64,000 nt of DNA, from positions 6,191,501 to 6,255,500 of the forward strand of contig NC_083505.1 of NCBI RefSeq assembly GCF_032362555.1. Direction: 5' to 3'. Every line of letters starts with the position of its first letter. Position 1 is the stretch's first letter. The notes below the pieces were generated by a model that made no database searches, was not told the DNA's origin, and saw nothing but the letters and a program-made list of their open reading frames with translations. Position numbers and translations under genes: made by a program. The DNA is from Amyelois transitella (Eukaryota; Arthropoda; Insecta; Lepidoptera; Pyralidae). This document shows, in pieces, positions 1 through 10,489 of the stretch.

Positions 1-189
1 TATGAAGTGGGCCTCTTCTAAAGTTCCGGGAATCACATGCCACACGGTGTCCATGGCATTAACTGGATGTGGTTAACCTATTTAAAAATAAATTTAAGTG
101 ATTGTCTTAGCGATAGTTCCTTTCAAATCACATTATATTTATGTTTCTTCTTGCTGAAACAAATAAATTCACAGTACCTGTCTGTTCAG

Positions 190-375
190 TTCGACTCAAA
201 AACTAATTGCCTGGCGAATTCTCAGGTGACAGAGGAGACGTGCCAAATCCTGGAGAGTTTCGGCTATTACTTCGAACAGCGCGGCCTGGTCGCCGTCAAG
301 GGCAAGGGCCAGCTGATGACCTACTACCTACAGGGCAAGCGGGACACATCCAACGCTCAAACAGACAAACCCATT
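190..375 (+). CDS. Adenylate cyclase, exon encoding the end of the second catalytic domain (partial gene)
   Basis: The exon encodes the last part of a class III adenylate cyclase C2 domain. After VTEETCQIL come a tyrosine- and phenylalanine-rich strand, then RGLVAVKGKGQLMTYYLQGK, the conserved RG-x4-KGKG-x-TY ending of membrane adenylate cyclases that make cAMP. The acceptor is probably the AG at 188-189, because the DSK segment just after it resembles the family's MDS stretch; the AG at 224-225 is an alternative. The reading frame stays open to a TAG at 391-393. A possible donor (GTTAGT) follows base 375 in phase 0 and would join the exon at 6108. If it is not used, the protein ends about five codons later at 391. 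The subtype is not certain. The VTEET motif and proximity to CDA1/CDA2 recall Drosophila Ac76E, but that is only suggestive. The rest of the gene lies to the left of the window. Confidence 0.8.
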
Positions 376-393
376 GTTAGTAATATTGATTAG

Positions 394-1803
394 GTAAAAT
401 TATGCAGTGCACATTTCATTTTTTATTTATTTATATTTTAGTCGGTTGTTTGTAAACTTTCTATTGCACATAAGAAAATAACAAATTAAAAATAATCATT
501 GGATTTTAAAGAATATGTATAATGGTGGACTTATCCTCATTGGAATTTCTTCCAGTCAACCAAAATTAAAAGGCCATTGAGGATGCGTTATAATCAATTC
601 ATTTCCAATTAATTAATAATAAACATAGGTACATAAATAAACTTACATAAATATAATATAAGTACACGCAAGTGTTAGATGCATCGGAATATAGTTTGAT
701 TTGTGTTTTAAAGGAACTTATGTTAGGAGCAGATCTCGTTTCAGGAGATTATTCCAAAGATGAGAAGACCGAACACTGTATATAATTTATGATTTTTATT
801 TGTAATAACTGCTAAACAGTTAATAAATATGATGTAGTTGGATACAATTCAATTACTTTTCTTTGTCAAACACTATAAATTCTTATGCAAGAACGGATAT
901 TAATGAATTTCAAACATACCTGGATTCTAGGCTTAGTCACAGTCCTTTATGATCATGTGCTATGTGGAAGCATCTGGAACAAACTTTAATCTAATTTATT
1001 TTTCCAAAGGTTTTCTTAATTGTCTAAAGGCTTATTTTATTGTTGCCTAAGATATTGATTGTGGAGAAAAGGCCAAGGCTGTTATTTAGATAAGATTTCG
1101 GTGGAGAATTCAGGGTCGTTATAAAGAAAGAAACATCGTGAAGTAGCATGCAACTTTTCGCAACGAAATGTGTGACCATGGTTAAAAGGTGGATCAAGTT
1201 TCCCATCAGACGACAGTCACTCCTCGTAAACTTCGCCACTCACTACAGGTTCATGGTAAAAAGTAGAGGCTGAATTTTTCAGAATAGGCGACAACTAGGA
1301 ATGCCAAGAAGAAGATATTAATCAGCAAGTACTTCATCGGAGGGAGAATCAGACATGGCCAAATAAATTGGAGCAGCACGTGAGTGATCCGGACAGTCTA
1401 CCCGGACAGGCCGACCTGCTAAGTCGCCCTGCACGGACAGGCCGCCTGGATCACTTGCGGTTCTACAACTACATACATCAGAAAGTAAACCATGATGGTC
1501 CATGGAAAGGATTATTGTTAATTATCGAATGTGTTCAATAATATATTATGATTAAGTCATGCATATATTCAAAAGAATGTGTTTTTCCGTAATTGAACTG
1601 CTCTCTCCCTGCCCTTTTTGCATGTCGGAATATTACGATTTTTATTGTTGCACCCTGTGGTTACGCCATTTATAACTCGACAGAGGTTGTACCGATATTT
1701 TGATTCTTGATTTGAATAATTCATTAATTTTGAACCTTATAATTTATGAATGAAATTTAAAGTTTCGCTTTGTTTTAAATCCGCTAGTTGTAAATATATT
1801 TTC
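394..1803. other. Non-coding DNA, intron or 3' flank of the adenylate cyclase gene
   Basis: AT-rich sequence. A slightly GC-richer patch at about 1318-1500 has short open frames without recognisable homology. I see no RNA gene, TIR pair or splice-flanked exon. Confidence 0.5.
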
Positions 1804-1807
1804 GTTT

Positions 1808-2148
1808 TGTAGCAGTTATATTATTTATTTGAGTGCTAACAAAATATTATAAAATACAGAATCTACCGTTTAGACAAGAAAATTATAAGGACACAAGAAA
1901 ACATCGCTCATGGCGGAGCGGACGGCGGTCGAACTCCCAGTTTCGGCGCGAGAGAGCGGGCATGCAGCTGACAAAAAAGGCGGGAAGCTCTGCCATTGGT
2001 CGTTCGAGACAGAACGACAACCGTTTAAAGGAAAATAGACAATGCCGTCGGCGCTACGCATGGTGATAGGCTGCGGCCGACGAGGCCGCCAACCTTAGCA
2101 TAAAATAGGGTTGGGGTATGTCTGCTAAAAATAGTGATGCGCGCTACA
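1808..2148 (-). repeat. 3' LTR of the gypsy-type element
   Basis: 341 bp, starting TGTAG and ending CTACA, with a GC-rich middle. On the element's own (minus) strand this is the downstream LTR. It matches the copy at 5091-5431 throughout as far as I can compare by eye. Confidence 0.92.
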
Positions 2149-2161
2149 TCCTCCTCCTCCA
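2149..2161 (-). other. Polypurine tract of the gypsy-type element
   Basis: The plus strand reads TCCTCCTCCTCC directly after the left LTR, giving a GGA-repeat purine run on the minus strand. This is the usual position of the plus-strand DNA synthesis primer. Confidence 0.8.
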
Positions 2162-2209
2162 AGTCACGACATCGCCCCGAGAGTGAGTTGGTAACATCAG
2201 AAAGCGCGA

Positions 2210-5014
2210 CTATCTTTTAGCTTTACGTGGCCGTCCTCGCAAACGGCGAGGTTGGACGGGCTCTACATTTTCGACACTACTATGAATAAAACAAGTCAGA
2301 TCTGACGCGTGATAACGACCTATATGTTGACCCTGACTATCCACCAGCTCATAGGACGTAGGACTGATTACCTTGTTAATTGTATAAGGCTCATCTCTCT
2401 GCGGCATGAACTTTCTAATCAAACCCTTGGTTGCATTGCTAAGAGCATGCATGGTCAACAGTACCTGATCCCCAACTTTGAAAACAGGAGATGGTCTCCT
2501 AGAGGAATCATCATGTTCCATCAAATAACCACGCTTCAACCAGTGGGAAGAAGTTTTAGACTTAGTAAAGTTCTGTACATCCTTAATCTTTGTTACCTTA
2601 GGATCCTGCAACTGTGTAGTTCGAGGATCAGTAACACTTCTTTGATGTAAGTCTATGATGACTGATCTGGCTCCGCATACTTCTTGTGATGTTTGATCAC
2701 AGATGAGGTGGCTAAAGGTATTAGCAATAGGTTCATGATCACCTGGATCAATATGAAACTCAGCAAGCTGAGTACCCTCTCCTCCTTGCTGGAAGGTGTC
2801 TTCATGGTGCTGGAGCACCGGAGGAAGTCGCTGCTGTTGATCCTGGGTAAGCAACAAGCCTTCATGGGACCACACTGTCATTGCTGAAAGTGTTATGGAG
2901 TCGCTCTGTGAATTCTCATTTCCCTCATACTCAAGCTGGTAGGTCTGCGTGCACCCAGAAAAGCGCCAAGTTGAAGCAGAAAAATCAATAACCATACCTG
3001 CAGCCTTGAGGAAATCAATTCCCAGGAGTGTGTCGTTGTTGTCAGCATCAGGAAAAATCATGAAGTCCACTCGAACACTTCTATCTACAGTGATGGTGAC
3101 ATTTACAGTAGCCACCAGGACCTCATGAGGATGCACAACACCGTCAGCTAGCTTCACGTTCACCTGTTTGGATCTAAAAGTAAGCCCCTTATCTCTAAAA
3201 ATTTTATAAAGCTTATGTCCGGCAACCGAGCACTTTGCAGCGGTATCAACTAAAGCCATGCCTCGCATTCCAAGAATTGTAACACATAGCACAGGCCTTT
3301 GCTGCGTAGAGCATGCAGTAGTCGTCTGTAAAACTTCAGACGCAGAGAGAGAAACCGCAGGCATAGCATCACCCAAAAAACCAGTGTTTGTCACCGTAGA
3401 CACAGTGCTGTGAGAAACAGCTGAAGGTGTGAATTGATTAAAGCTAAAGCAGCAAGACCCATGAGCCGGTAAGATAGCAGGTGTATTCAACCTATTAGGT
3501 GGTTGTTTAAGATTAAGATCCAAAACAGGCAGATTTACCCTACTAGGTAATTGATTAATGTTAGGTTCCATAACAGTTACTGTACTAAATGTATCATTTA
3601 TCAATTGTTTATCACTTGTCACATCCGAACGTGTCTCATTACAATAACGTGAGTTGCAATCGGCGGTTTTAAGATGTAATCGTTCATTAAAATTATTAGT
3701 AACAAAAGCTTGGTCGCACAGCTGTTGCGACTGTAGGTATGACGATCTATAACTACTACTAGGTGACATCTCGCGAGAATTGACATCGAAAAAACTACTA
3801 TTGATAGGTTTGATGTTATGACTTGGAGTAGAGAAAGTAGTAATTTGATCACTTACCGAACCCGATGAATCGTTGAATGTGAGAGATGCGAATGATACAT
3901 TACTGTTACACGTAGGACATTGAGAACGCATGAACCCTCTCGCACCGCAACCGTAACAAATAAGCGAACCCGACGATTTATCACTGTTATCACTATCACT
4001 GCACTTTTGTAACTTTTTACATTCTTCCCGTACGTGACCGTATTTTTTACAATAAACGCAACGCAGTTTCTTGTTCGATCGTTGATTGGAATCGGCGGTG
4101 ACATCCACGGAATGTCGCGATGACGACGCTGCGCTCGCGGCTGGTGTCGGCGTCGCGCCGGCATGGGCGCTCGACCCCGTCGGGGCCCGAGCCGTGCTGC
4201 TGGCGCGGCGGCCGTCGTACGCCGTCGGTCTCGGTCGTCCTCTTAGCGGCGGACCGGACTGCTGATGGGTCTGCGTCTCCACGTCCTCCTCGATTTCAAT
4301 AGACCGGGCGAGACGAAGCATGCCGGAGAAATTTTCGAACTCTTCTCTTCGTAAGCGTTTACGTATTCTTGTATCGAGTAAGCCGTAAACCATGTCGACT
4401 TGCGCTCTTTCGGAAATATCGCCGACGGGAATCTTTGCAAGAAGTGCACGGCATCTCGCGACAAACACGTCGGTATTCTGGTCGCCTTGTTTCTGGTCGA
4501 ACAGCTCTCTGTAGATGCGGTGTGGAGGTCGTTTATCGCCGTAAGTATTTTGTAGGAGTTCAATGACCCCGTCCCATGTTGTGATTTCTTTTTTGATCCC
4601 TTGGTACCATATTGCCGCGTTGTGAGTGAGCACCATTGAGAGCCCCCTGAGGGCGTTTTCCTCGGACACGTTAGCGCAGTCCTTGTAACTTTGAATGGCG
4701 TCAATGAATGCTTCCACGGAGTCGCCGGCGTCACCGCTGAATCTGGCGGTGCAATGCGTAAAAGTGCCGCTGCCGGCGGCGAATGCTGGTGTAGACGCGG
4801 GAGTTGGGGATGGCGGCTGGCGAATTACTCTCTCCAGCAGGCGCTCGAAGGCTTCAGTTTGGGACCTCTGGATGGCCGCCATCATGGCGGCGAGTTGTCC
4901 CGACGAAAAAACTGCGGCGTCGGCGCCCATTGCATCATCGAAGTCCGGGGCGACTTCGTCAGTAGCTTGCGCTGCTTCCTCCCTGCGTGTACGTGGCATG
5001 ATGATGGAGAGCAC
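2210..5014 (-). CDS. Gag-protease fused in frame to the integrase C-terminal end (gypsy-type, RT deleted)
   Basis: A 934-residue open frame. Residues about 1-300 are a retrotransposon Gag with a basic, low-complexity linker. A CCHC zinc knuckle (CVYCKKYGHVREEC, near 314-327) follows, then a second knuckle-like motif near 350 in which the histidine is phenylalanine (CYGCGARGFMRSQC). Near residue 585 is the protease motif ALVDTAAKCSVAG, with DTA instead of the common DTG/DSG, and downstream LLGIDFLKAAG fits the retropepsin fold. Near base 2716 the sequence changes from a protease-RT linker (GDHEPIAN) to the C-terminal end of an integrase, including FKVGDQVLL and a GPY/F-like stretch, ending RLRGRPRKAKR. 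RT, RNase H and the integrase DDE core are therefore deleted without breaking the frame. The start at 5014 could instead be the Met at 4999. Confidence 0.85.
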   Translation of the reverse strand: MLSIIMPRTRREEAAQATDEVAPDFDDAMGADAAVFSSGQLAAMMAAIQRSQTEAFERLLERVIRQPPSPTPASTPAFAAGSGTFTHCTARFSGDAGDSVEAFIDAIQSYKDCANVSEENALRGLSMVLTHNAAIWYQGIKKEITTWDGVIELLQNTYGDKRPPHRIYRELFDQKQGDQNTDVFVARCRALLAKIPVGDISERAQVDMVYGLLDTRIRKRLRREEFENFSGMLRLARSIEIEEDVETQTHQQSGPPLRGRPRPTAYDGRRASSTARAPTGSSAHAGATPTPAASAASSSRHSVDVTADSNQRSNKKLRCVYCKKYGHVREECKKLQKCSDSDNSDKSSGSLICYGCGARGFMRSQCPTCNSNVSFASLTFNDSSGSVSDQITTFSTPSHNIKPINSSFFDVNSREMSPSSSYRSSYLQSQQLCDQAFVTNNFNERLHLKTADCNSRYCNETRSDVTSDKQLINDTFSTVTVMEPNINQLPSRVNLPVLDLNLKQPPNRLNTPAILPAHGSCCFSFNQFTPSAVSHSTVSTVTNTGFLGDAMPAVSLSASEVLQTTTACSTQQRPVLCVTILGMRGMALVDTAAKCSVAGHKLYKIFRDKGLTFRSKQVNVKLADGVVHPHEVLVATVNVTITVDRSVRVDFMIFPDADNNDTLLGIDFLKAAGMVIDFSASTWRFSGCTQTYQLEYEGNENSQSDSITLSAMTVWSHEGLLLTQDQQQRLPPVLQHHEDTFQQGGEGTQLAEFHIDPGDHEPIANTFSHLICDQTSQEVCGARSVIIDLHQRSVTDPRTTQLQDPKVTKIKDVQNFTKSKTSSHWLKRGYLMEHDDSSRRPSPVFKVGDQVLLTMHALSNATKGLIRKFMPQRDEPYTINKVISPTSYELVDSQGQHIGRYHASDLTCFIHSSVENVEPVQPRRLRGRPRKAKR

Positions 5015-5067
5015 ACGCGGAACGTAGGTGTAGGTACTAGGATTTAGGGTTCACGGGTTAACTTTAC

Positions 5068-5088
5068 TCGCACAACGTTGGGCAGCCA
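5068..5088 (-). other. Probable tRNA primer-binding site
   Basis: On the minus strand, two bases inside the 5' LTR, the sequence TGGCTGCCCAACGT follows. TGG is the complement of a tRNA CCA end. The rest resembles lysine-tRNA type sites with one extra base, but I cannot assign the tRNA firmly. Confidence 0.5.
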
Positions 5089-5090
5089 CT

Positions 5091-5431
5091 TGTAGCAGTT
5101 ATATTATTTATTTGAGTGCTAACAAAATATTATAAAATACAGAATCTACCGTTTAGACAAGAAAATTATAAGGACACAAGAAAACATCGCTCATGGCGGA
5201 GCGGACGGCGGTCGAACTCCCAGTTTCGGCGCGAGAGAGCGGGCATGCAGCTGACAAAAAAGGCGGGAAGCTCTGCCATTGGTCGTTCGAGACAGAACGA
5301 CAACCGTTTAAAGGAAAATAGACAATGCCGTCGGCGCTACGCATGGTGATAGGCTGCGGCCGACGAGGCCGCCAACCTTAGCATAAAATAGGGTTGGGGT
5401 ATGTCTGCTAAAAATAGTGATGCGCGCTACA
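5091..5431 (-). repeat. 5' LTR of the gypsy-type element
   Basis: 341-bp twin of the LTR at 1808-2148 and upstream of the gag start on the minus strand, so it would hold the promoter. The bases after it (GTTT) duplicate those before the other LTR. Confidence 0.92.
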
Positions 5432-5865
5432 GTTTTCATTTTTGTATAAAACGTTAAACTAAATAATAGGTTACAGATTAATGTTTATTTTTAAAATAAA
5501 AAGATTGTTTGCATTTTATTACTATAACGATAACCAAACCATAATGAACAAGCCGTCCGGTGAAGCATAATGTGTGTAGCACTGTTAACATTCATTTTAC
5601 ATAGATTTTGATTGATATCGTTACCCCTATTAATTGTTATCCTTAGTTAACTTAGGCAAACTTAAAATACTCCTACCAAAGTTACGGTGCAATTCACGTT
5701 TAATTTATTTATTTAGTTATTACTTTGGAAAACCGTGCCTCAAAAAAAATTTTCTTCACATAATTATTTTATTGAATAAATAATTATAATCGTAGTTATT
5801 CTAAAGGTCAAAAATCCTAGATGAATTTATTTTAATAATATTAATACGAATATATTGTTACGTCT

Positions 5866-6008
5866 ACAGAGAAACTGTTTTGAAAAGATTGAAAGGCCAC
5901 GTTCAGCTATATGGCTTAATCATGGAATGGAGATTCAAATCAAACAACATCCATGGGAAAGATATGGAGTGGTCATATTTTTCAGCGCCGGGAACCATAC
6001 GAAACACA
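5866..6008 (-). repeat. SINE copy ((TATG)n family), internally deleted
   Basis: Antisense-oriented match to the window's SINE family: the block around GGCCACGTTCAGCTATATGG is joined to the block CATCCATGGGAAAGATATGG, and the middle is missing. It lies about 100 bp upstream of the predicted last adenylate cyclase exon. Confidence 0.7.
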
Positions 6009-6107
6009 AGTTCGTTTCTTGTAAGTCCGTGGCCGGGATTTGTACTACCCGAGCGCAACAGTGGCCGTTTTTCAAAATAATTAAAAATTTATTTTATTTT
6101 ATTTCAG

Positions 6108-6239
6108 ACGGAGGAAGGTCGGACGTGTGAGAGCGAGGCCCTGCTGGCAAACGGCGCCCGACCGGCCGGCACTTCTCCACCGCTCCGCTCCCCGCCCCAC
6201 GCATGCGGCAATGCTGCTCAACCTTTATTACAAGCCTAA
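6108..6239 (+). CDS. Predicted last coding exon of the adenylate cyclase gene
   Basis: A strong acceptor (T/A-rich tract ending TTTCAG at 6107) opens a GC-rich segment. It translates in phase 0 for 43 codons, rich in Ala, Gly, Pro and Arg (starting TEEGRTCESEALL), and stops at TAA 6237-6239. AATAAA-type polyadenylation signals follow near 6288. The phase and the GC-ending codon use match the exon at 190-375 and differ from the AT-rich DNA around it, so I read this as the variable cytoplasmic C-terminus of the cyclase. Joining them needs a 5.7-kb intron that starts at a weak GTTAGT donor and contains the LTR retrotransposon. An alternative is that this is the last exon of some other transcript, or a GC island with a chance splice site. 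No domain is recognisable here. Confidence 0.45.
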   Translation, partial: TEEGRTCESEALLANGARPAGTSPPLRSPPHACGNAAQPLLQA

Positions 6240-7619
6240 ACCATACTTACACCATTAAAAATAGCTTAATCCGATATGTATATAATAATAAACATCATAA
6301 AAGACGAAGCTTAAAACCTTTAGAACCCTTTGCACTGCACGCACGAGAATGCATTAAAAGCTTAAAGTTGACTGGCAAATTGGCAAAGGCAGTCTCAATA
6401 AACACAGAGAGGTATTGTTTATAACCAGCTAGTTATAACGATCATAACAAATACTTAGTATTAATAATTATTGTCGGCGTAGTTATAAAAAATGCGTAGT
6501 AATAATTTTGATTATGAGATATAGAAATTTGACTGTAGTGATGTTTGAAGGTATGAAGTTTGACAAAAACAAACTGTTTCAGAAAAAAGCTTGTAAGCTA
6601 GCATACAACAATATAAATGTTAATAACGAGGGAAAAATATGGATGTAATAGCATAAAACAGAGTACCTAACCAGGGCCTACTTGTGCTTGCTCGTCCTTA
6701 CACCTCATATTACTTACTCAACATCAGACAGATTAAAATTTAACGCAATCAATTTCCAAGTAAAAAAAAATTTGAATGAATAATTTGGAATAATTATTTA
6801 CACAGTACCTCAAATATAATAAATTCAAAAACATTGGGGAAAGGCGGTCAAAAATTATAAATTCCGTCCAACTAGTTACTTCAATCAATGATATTATTCT
6901 TAATCGTAACTAGTGGGAAGAAGAGGCCTTACCAATTTTGAAAAGGGTTGCATCCATTGCTTTCACCTGTGGAAACACAGAAATCTTAATATTAATCAGA
7001 TTCATATGTGTGCCTACTTTTATTGTAATCTTTTACAATCGTGCAGTGCAGACAAACTACCTCTCAATTTGCTTGTAGGCAAACGTAGTTATTAAATTCT
7101 AAGCTTGCGGTTTGACATATGCCGACGGTTTGGTTTTGCTTGGATACACTAGAATGAACAGTACGTCTAACTTAATGAGTACCATAGAAATGAATTGATT
7201 GATACCTATTGCATGTGGATATGCCATTTGCTTGATTGCAACGGAAGCGGAACAAAAACACGACTCTTATCCAGGTATCAGATTTGAAACTTCAATTTTT
7301 TTAACACTTATGTAACATCGCAACATCGTAAAACAATATCGTCCTTCATCTTTGTACTTTTTTGGATTTTCATTTACTTTTCACTGTTATTTAGGATTTT
7401 TATTTCTGCTTGTATTATAGATATAATTTGAACACATTAGAGTTTATTTCATACCTTTAGGCAGATTGAGATAAAACGCTTTTTTATAGTAAAAAAATCA
7501 CAAAAAAAAACCCCAAACGTATGGGTTTTCATGTCATCATCACGTTTGTTACTTAAATATTTATGTTTTATATTCACGTTTCTACCTGTGTATTAAAATC
7601 GCCAACAAATTGCTTAAAA
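6240..7619. other. Intergenic AT-rich DNA
   Basis: 3' flank of the presumed adenylate cyclase gene, with AATAAA-type signals near 6288. I recognise nothing else in it. Confidence 0.45.
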
Positions 7620-8020
7620 ATTGTGTTGTATGGAAGCCCCTCTCAAAAATCAAAATAAAAAAGCGTAACTTAATTTAATAATTTATTTTGAAAGGTTATA
7701 TTTCTTGTGTAACTATATACAAGAAATTTTTTGTGAAAATTTTATGCGTCACCTTTTAAGCGTTACTGTTATTGATATTGAGCAAAAAATAAACGAAAAA
7801 AGCCCGTTCATCGTATTACCCCTAAAATTTTTTTTTTTATTTGCCGTTATAGCGGCAACGAATATACATAATTTGTGAAAATTTCACCTTTGTAGCTATT
7901 TTTTTTGTTATTTACTGTTCATGCGATACAACCTGGTGACAGACAGACGGACGGACTGACAGTGGAGGCTTTGTAATAGGGTCACGTTTTCACTACTTAA
8001 GTACGGAATTTCTAATAATA
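7620..8020. repeat. Interspersed repeat containing a GACAGACGGACGG motif
   Basis: The segment holds CGTTATAGCGGCAACGAA, a GTGACAGACAGACGGACGGA stretch and TAATAGGGTCACGTTTTC. Together these resemble a widespread insect repeat I know from many genomes. I cannot find clear ends or assign a class. Confidence 0.5.
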
Positions 8021-8749
8021 ATTCTCTTTTCGACCCAGTCAGTTGGGTAAATCAACATCATAAAATGACATCTAATAAAATAGGTTTGATTTATTTTTTA
8101 ACTATTCGTTTATGACAATGTTTTTTTTTTTGCAGCAGTATAGTCACACTAGTAGTGCCTTATAAAATGAATTACTTTTAATTATTGAATGAATAACCAG
8201 AATATGTGTATTAACAATTGTCGAAACATCATGGTTGTAGGTACGGCGGGTCCCATAGATAAATATACCACCGTGTATCGATGTACATATGTGACAAAAT
8301 GGTACGAGTATGCTTTTCTAGGTATAATACCTAGTTAGTGATTGTGGTTTTTTAGTCTGAATATTTTTCTAGCATAGGTTTCCTGTAATTGTACATGCCA
8401 AAAACTACTTTGCAGTGGTAAAGTGAACTCGCTCATGTCCAAAACTATCAATTTTCGTTTTACGTTTAAAATCAGTCAACCTTTCCCTATTACATAGACA
8501 TATACTTTCGATTTAATTAGATATGTTATTAAGTGGTTTAACTTTTAGCATTAATTTAATAAAATATTTATAATATATATCCTACGTAGAATTAGATTAA
8601 TTTAAAAGTAAGTATTAAGAAGGCAGAATTTTCAAGCCTTTTATCAGTAAAATTATTTTATTCAAGTACAAAAACGCCTTTGCGTTTTTAGCACTACTTT
8701 TATTTGATATATATTTATTTATTTTATTTTATAACACACTAGCAGCTTA

Positions 8750-8910
8750 TTAAGCTGATGCGTGTGTATCCAAAACTTTGGAGATTCTATCTAATCTATT
8801 CTTAAAACTGTTGACCGAAGGTGCAGTGACAACACTCTCATTGAGCCGGTTCCAGTCTCGAACTACACGATTTGATATAAAATTTTCCTTGGGTTTCCTC
8901 TTTTATTTAT
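8750..8910 (-). pseudogene. 3' fragment of a non-LTR retrotransposon ORF2
   Basis: The minus strand reads RKPKENFISNRVVRDWN, then a TAPSVNSFKNRLD block, and stops at TAA (8750-8752). The pattern FxSNRVVxxWNxLxExVVxAPSxNxFKNRLD is the usual C-terminal end of CR1/jockey-type LINE reverse transcriptase proteins. No upstream RT domain remains, so this is a 5'-truncated copy. Confidence 0.75.
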
Positions 8911-10489
8911 ATGTAGGTACAAAATTGTTCCATATGTACTGAGTTATAATTTGTCAATATTTTATGAAACACCAGCTGCTTTATCAAAATGGATTGTGAA
9001 ATTTCTAATAATTTTCATCATTAAATCGTAAAGTCCTAATGTTAAGAGAAAGTCTGTGTTGCCTAATGATTGTTGCTAAATAGTTCAGGTGACCTGTGAC
9101 GTAGTTTCATTATTTTGGAACGTTAATTTTATTGGTAATTGGCCCTAAATGTATAGTTAAGTGAGAGAATACCTATGTTAATTGAAATTTTAATATCGCG
9201 TTGTGTAATTAGTCGTTATTTAAACAAGTTCTTTATTTGTAATGTAAAAAGAATCCTCTTTTAAAATTTTATCATGTACGATATATTGCCGCAATACCAG
9301 CAAAACTAATGAGTAGAAACAATAACAGTGTAATGCTATAAAATTTGCGGGAAAGTATTTTAATTTTTAACCGGATACCGGAGGAAACCTACACACTCAG
9401 GCAACTGGATTTGTAACCACGGATGCTACCGGGACTTAAACCAGGAGAAAGAAGATAACTACTTATTTAGTTTGGTGAATTTATTTGAAATTCATTAAGA
9501 TTGTTGTCTGTCGCCATGGCCTCAGCCGCCAACTCTGTTAAATTAAATTTGCTAAAGACACATACAAACAGTATAAACATAAAGAAAGAATAACTAAATG
9601 CGATAAACATTGGTCACATACCTATGTCATTAAATACTTGATGTATTCCTTGTAATTATTATTTGTTTGTGCCATATCGAGATCTTGTAACATGTGCGAG
9701 AATGATGCATACTCGTAGGTATTGTCTTGTGCGTAAGAATGCCATGTTTCAGTTATGTAACTCGAATATTGCAGATAAATCTATAGATTATGGTCAGTCA
9801 GTCAATGTTGCCTCATCTTCACTTTCGTGTATTAAGTAGCTATATTGTGATATTCATTATTAGGTAGTTGTAGGTATAGATTTTAACAACATCGATATCG
9901 CTTATGTTTCTTAGAGACATGAATTAATGTTTAGGTATAATTGTGTAGTAATAGTTATATCAATATAAACTGTTATGTTCTGTATTCAGTACCTTATTAT
10001 TTATAAAAAAAAACTGCTTTCGTAAGTCGCCTAGCTCTAGCCTAAGTACATTCTTGTTTTCGTGAAAGCAATTTCTATAATCATGATAGATGTAGGTATC
10101 GTAACTACACATTATCGATGATATTATGGTTAATATTATATATTATAAAAAAACTCAAATGTAGATTTTTGTGGTGATATCATTATGTATATACTCGTAA
10201 TTACTTACCTACGTCTACTTAGAAAAAGTATTTTTCTCTCTAGTGATATAATCTTCCTGTGATTTGTGACTATTGATAATTTTATACTATAAGCTCAATC
10301 ATTCCAAGGTTGAACTTTTCTTGGCTATAATTTATTGAATAAAGCAATATCTATAATGTATTCTTCAATTGCGCATTTTATTAAATCTTATCCATCTATT
10401 TAATCATGACAAATAAATCTACCGATGAGCTTTTGAAAAGAAAACATCCTTAAACTACAGTCTCTCTACAGTTCAGGATATATTTTATA
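8911..10489. other. Intergenic AT-rich DNA
   Basis: No open frame with recognisable coding character, no RNA gene and no clear repeat ends were seen here. Confidence 0.4.

Larger units (their letters stand above)
1808..5431 (-). mobile_element. Ty3/gypsy-type LTR retrotransposon, complete ends, internally deleted
   Basis: Two 341-bp LTRs (1808-2148 and 5091-5431) appear identical on reading. Each starts TGTAG and ends CTACA. The 4-bp target-site duplication GTTT is at 1804-1807 and 5432-5435. The element runs on the minus strand: the gag start is next to the right LTR, a purine tract (GGAGGAGGAGGA on the minus strand) abuts the left LTR, and a tRNA-primer-like TGGC site lies two bases inside the right LTR. 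The interior is only about 2.9 kb because reverse transcriptase, RNase H and the integrase core are missing, so the copy cannot move by itself. Matching LTRs imply recent insertion, presumably using proteins from a complete relative elsewhere. Confidence 0.9.

Noticed and set aside
1-60. GTTCCGGGAATCACATGCCACACGG resembling the SINE 5' end
   Set aside because: Too short and diverged to call a SINE copy.
1318-1503. GC-richer patch with a 61-codon minus-strand frame
   Set aside because: No homology that I recognise and no splice sites consistent with a gene.
1870-2066. Short open frames inside each LTR, on both strands
   Set aside because: They occur identically in both LTR copies and are incidental to the repeat; no domain.
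4691-5047. Plus-strand open frames across the Gag region
   Set aside because: Antisense shadows of the GC-rich Gag reading frame, which has clear zinc-knuckle and protease motifs.
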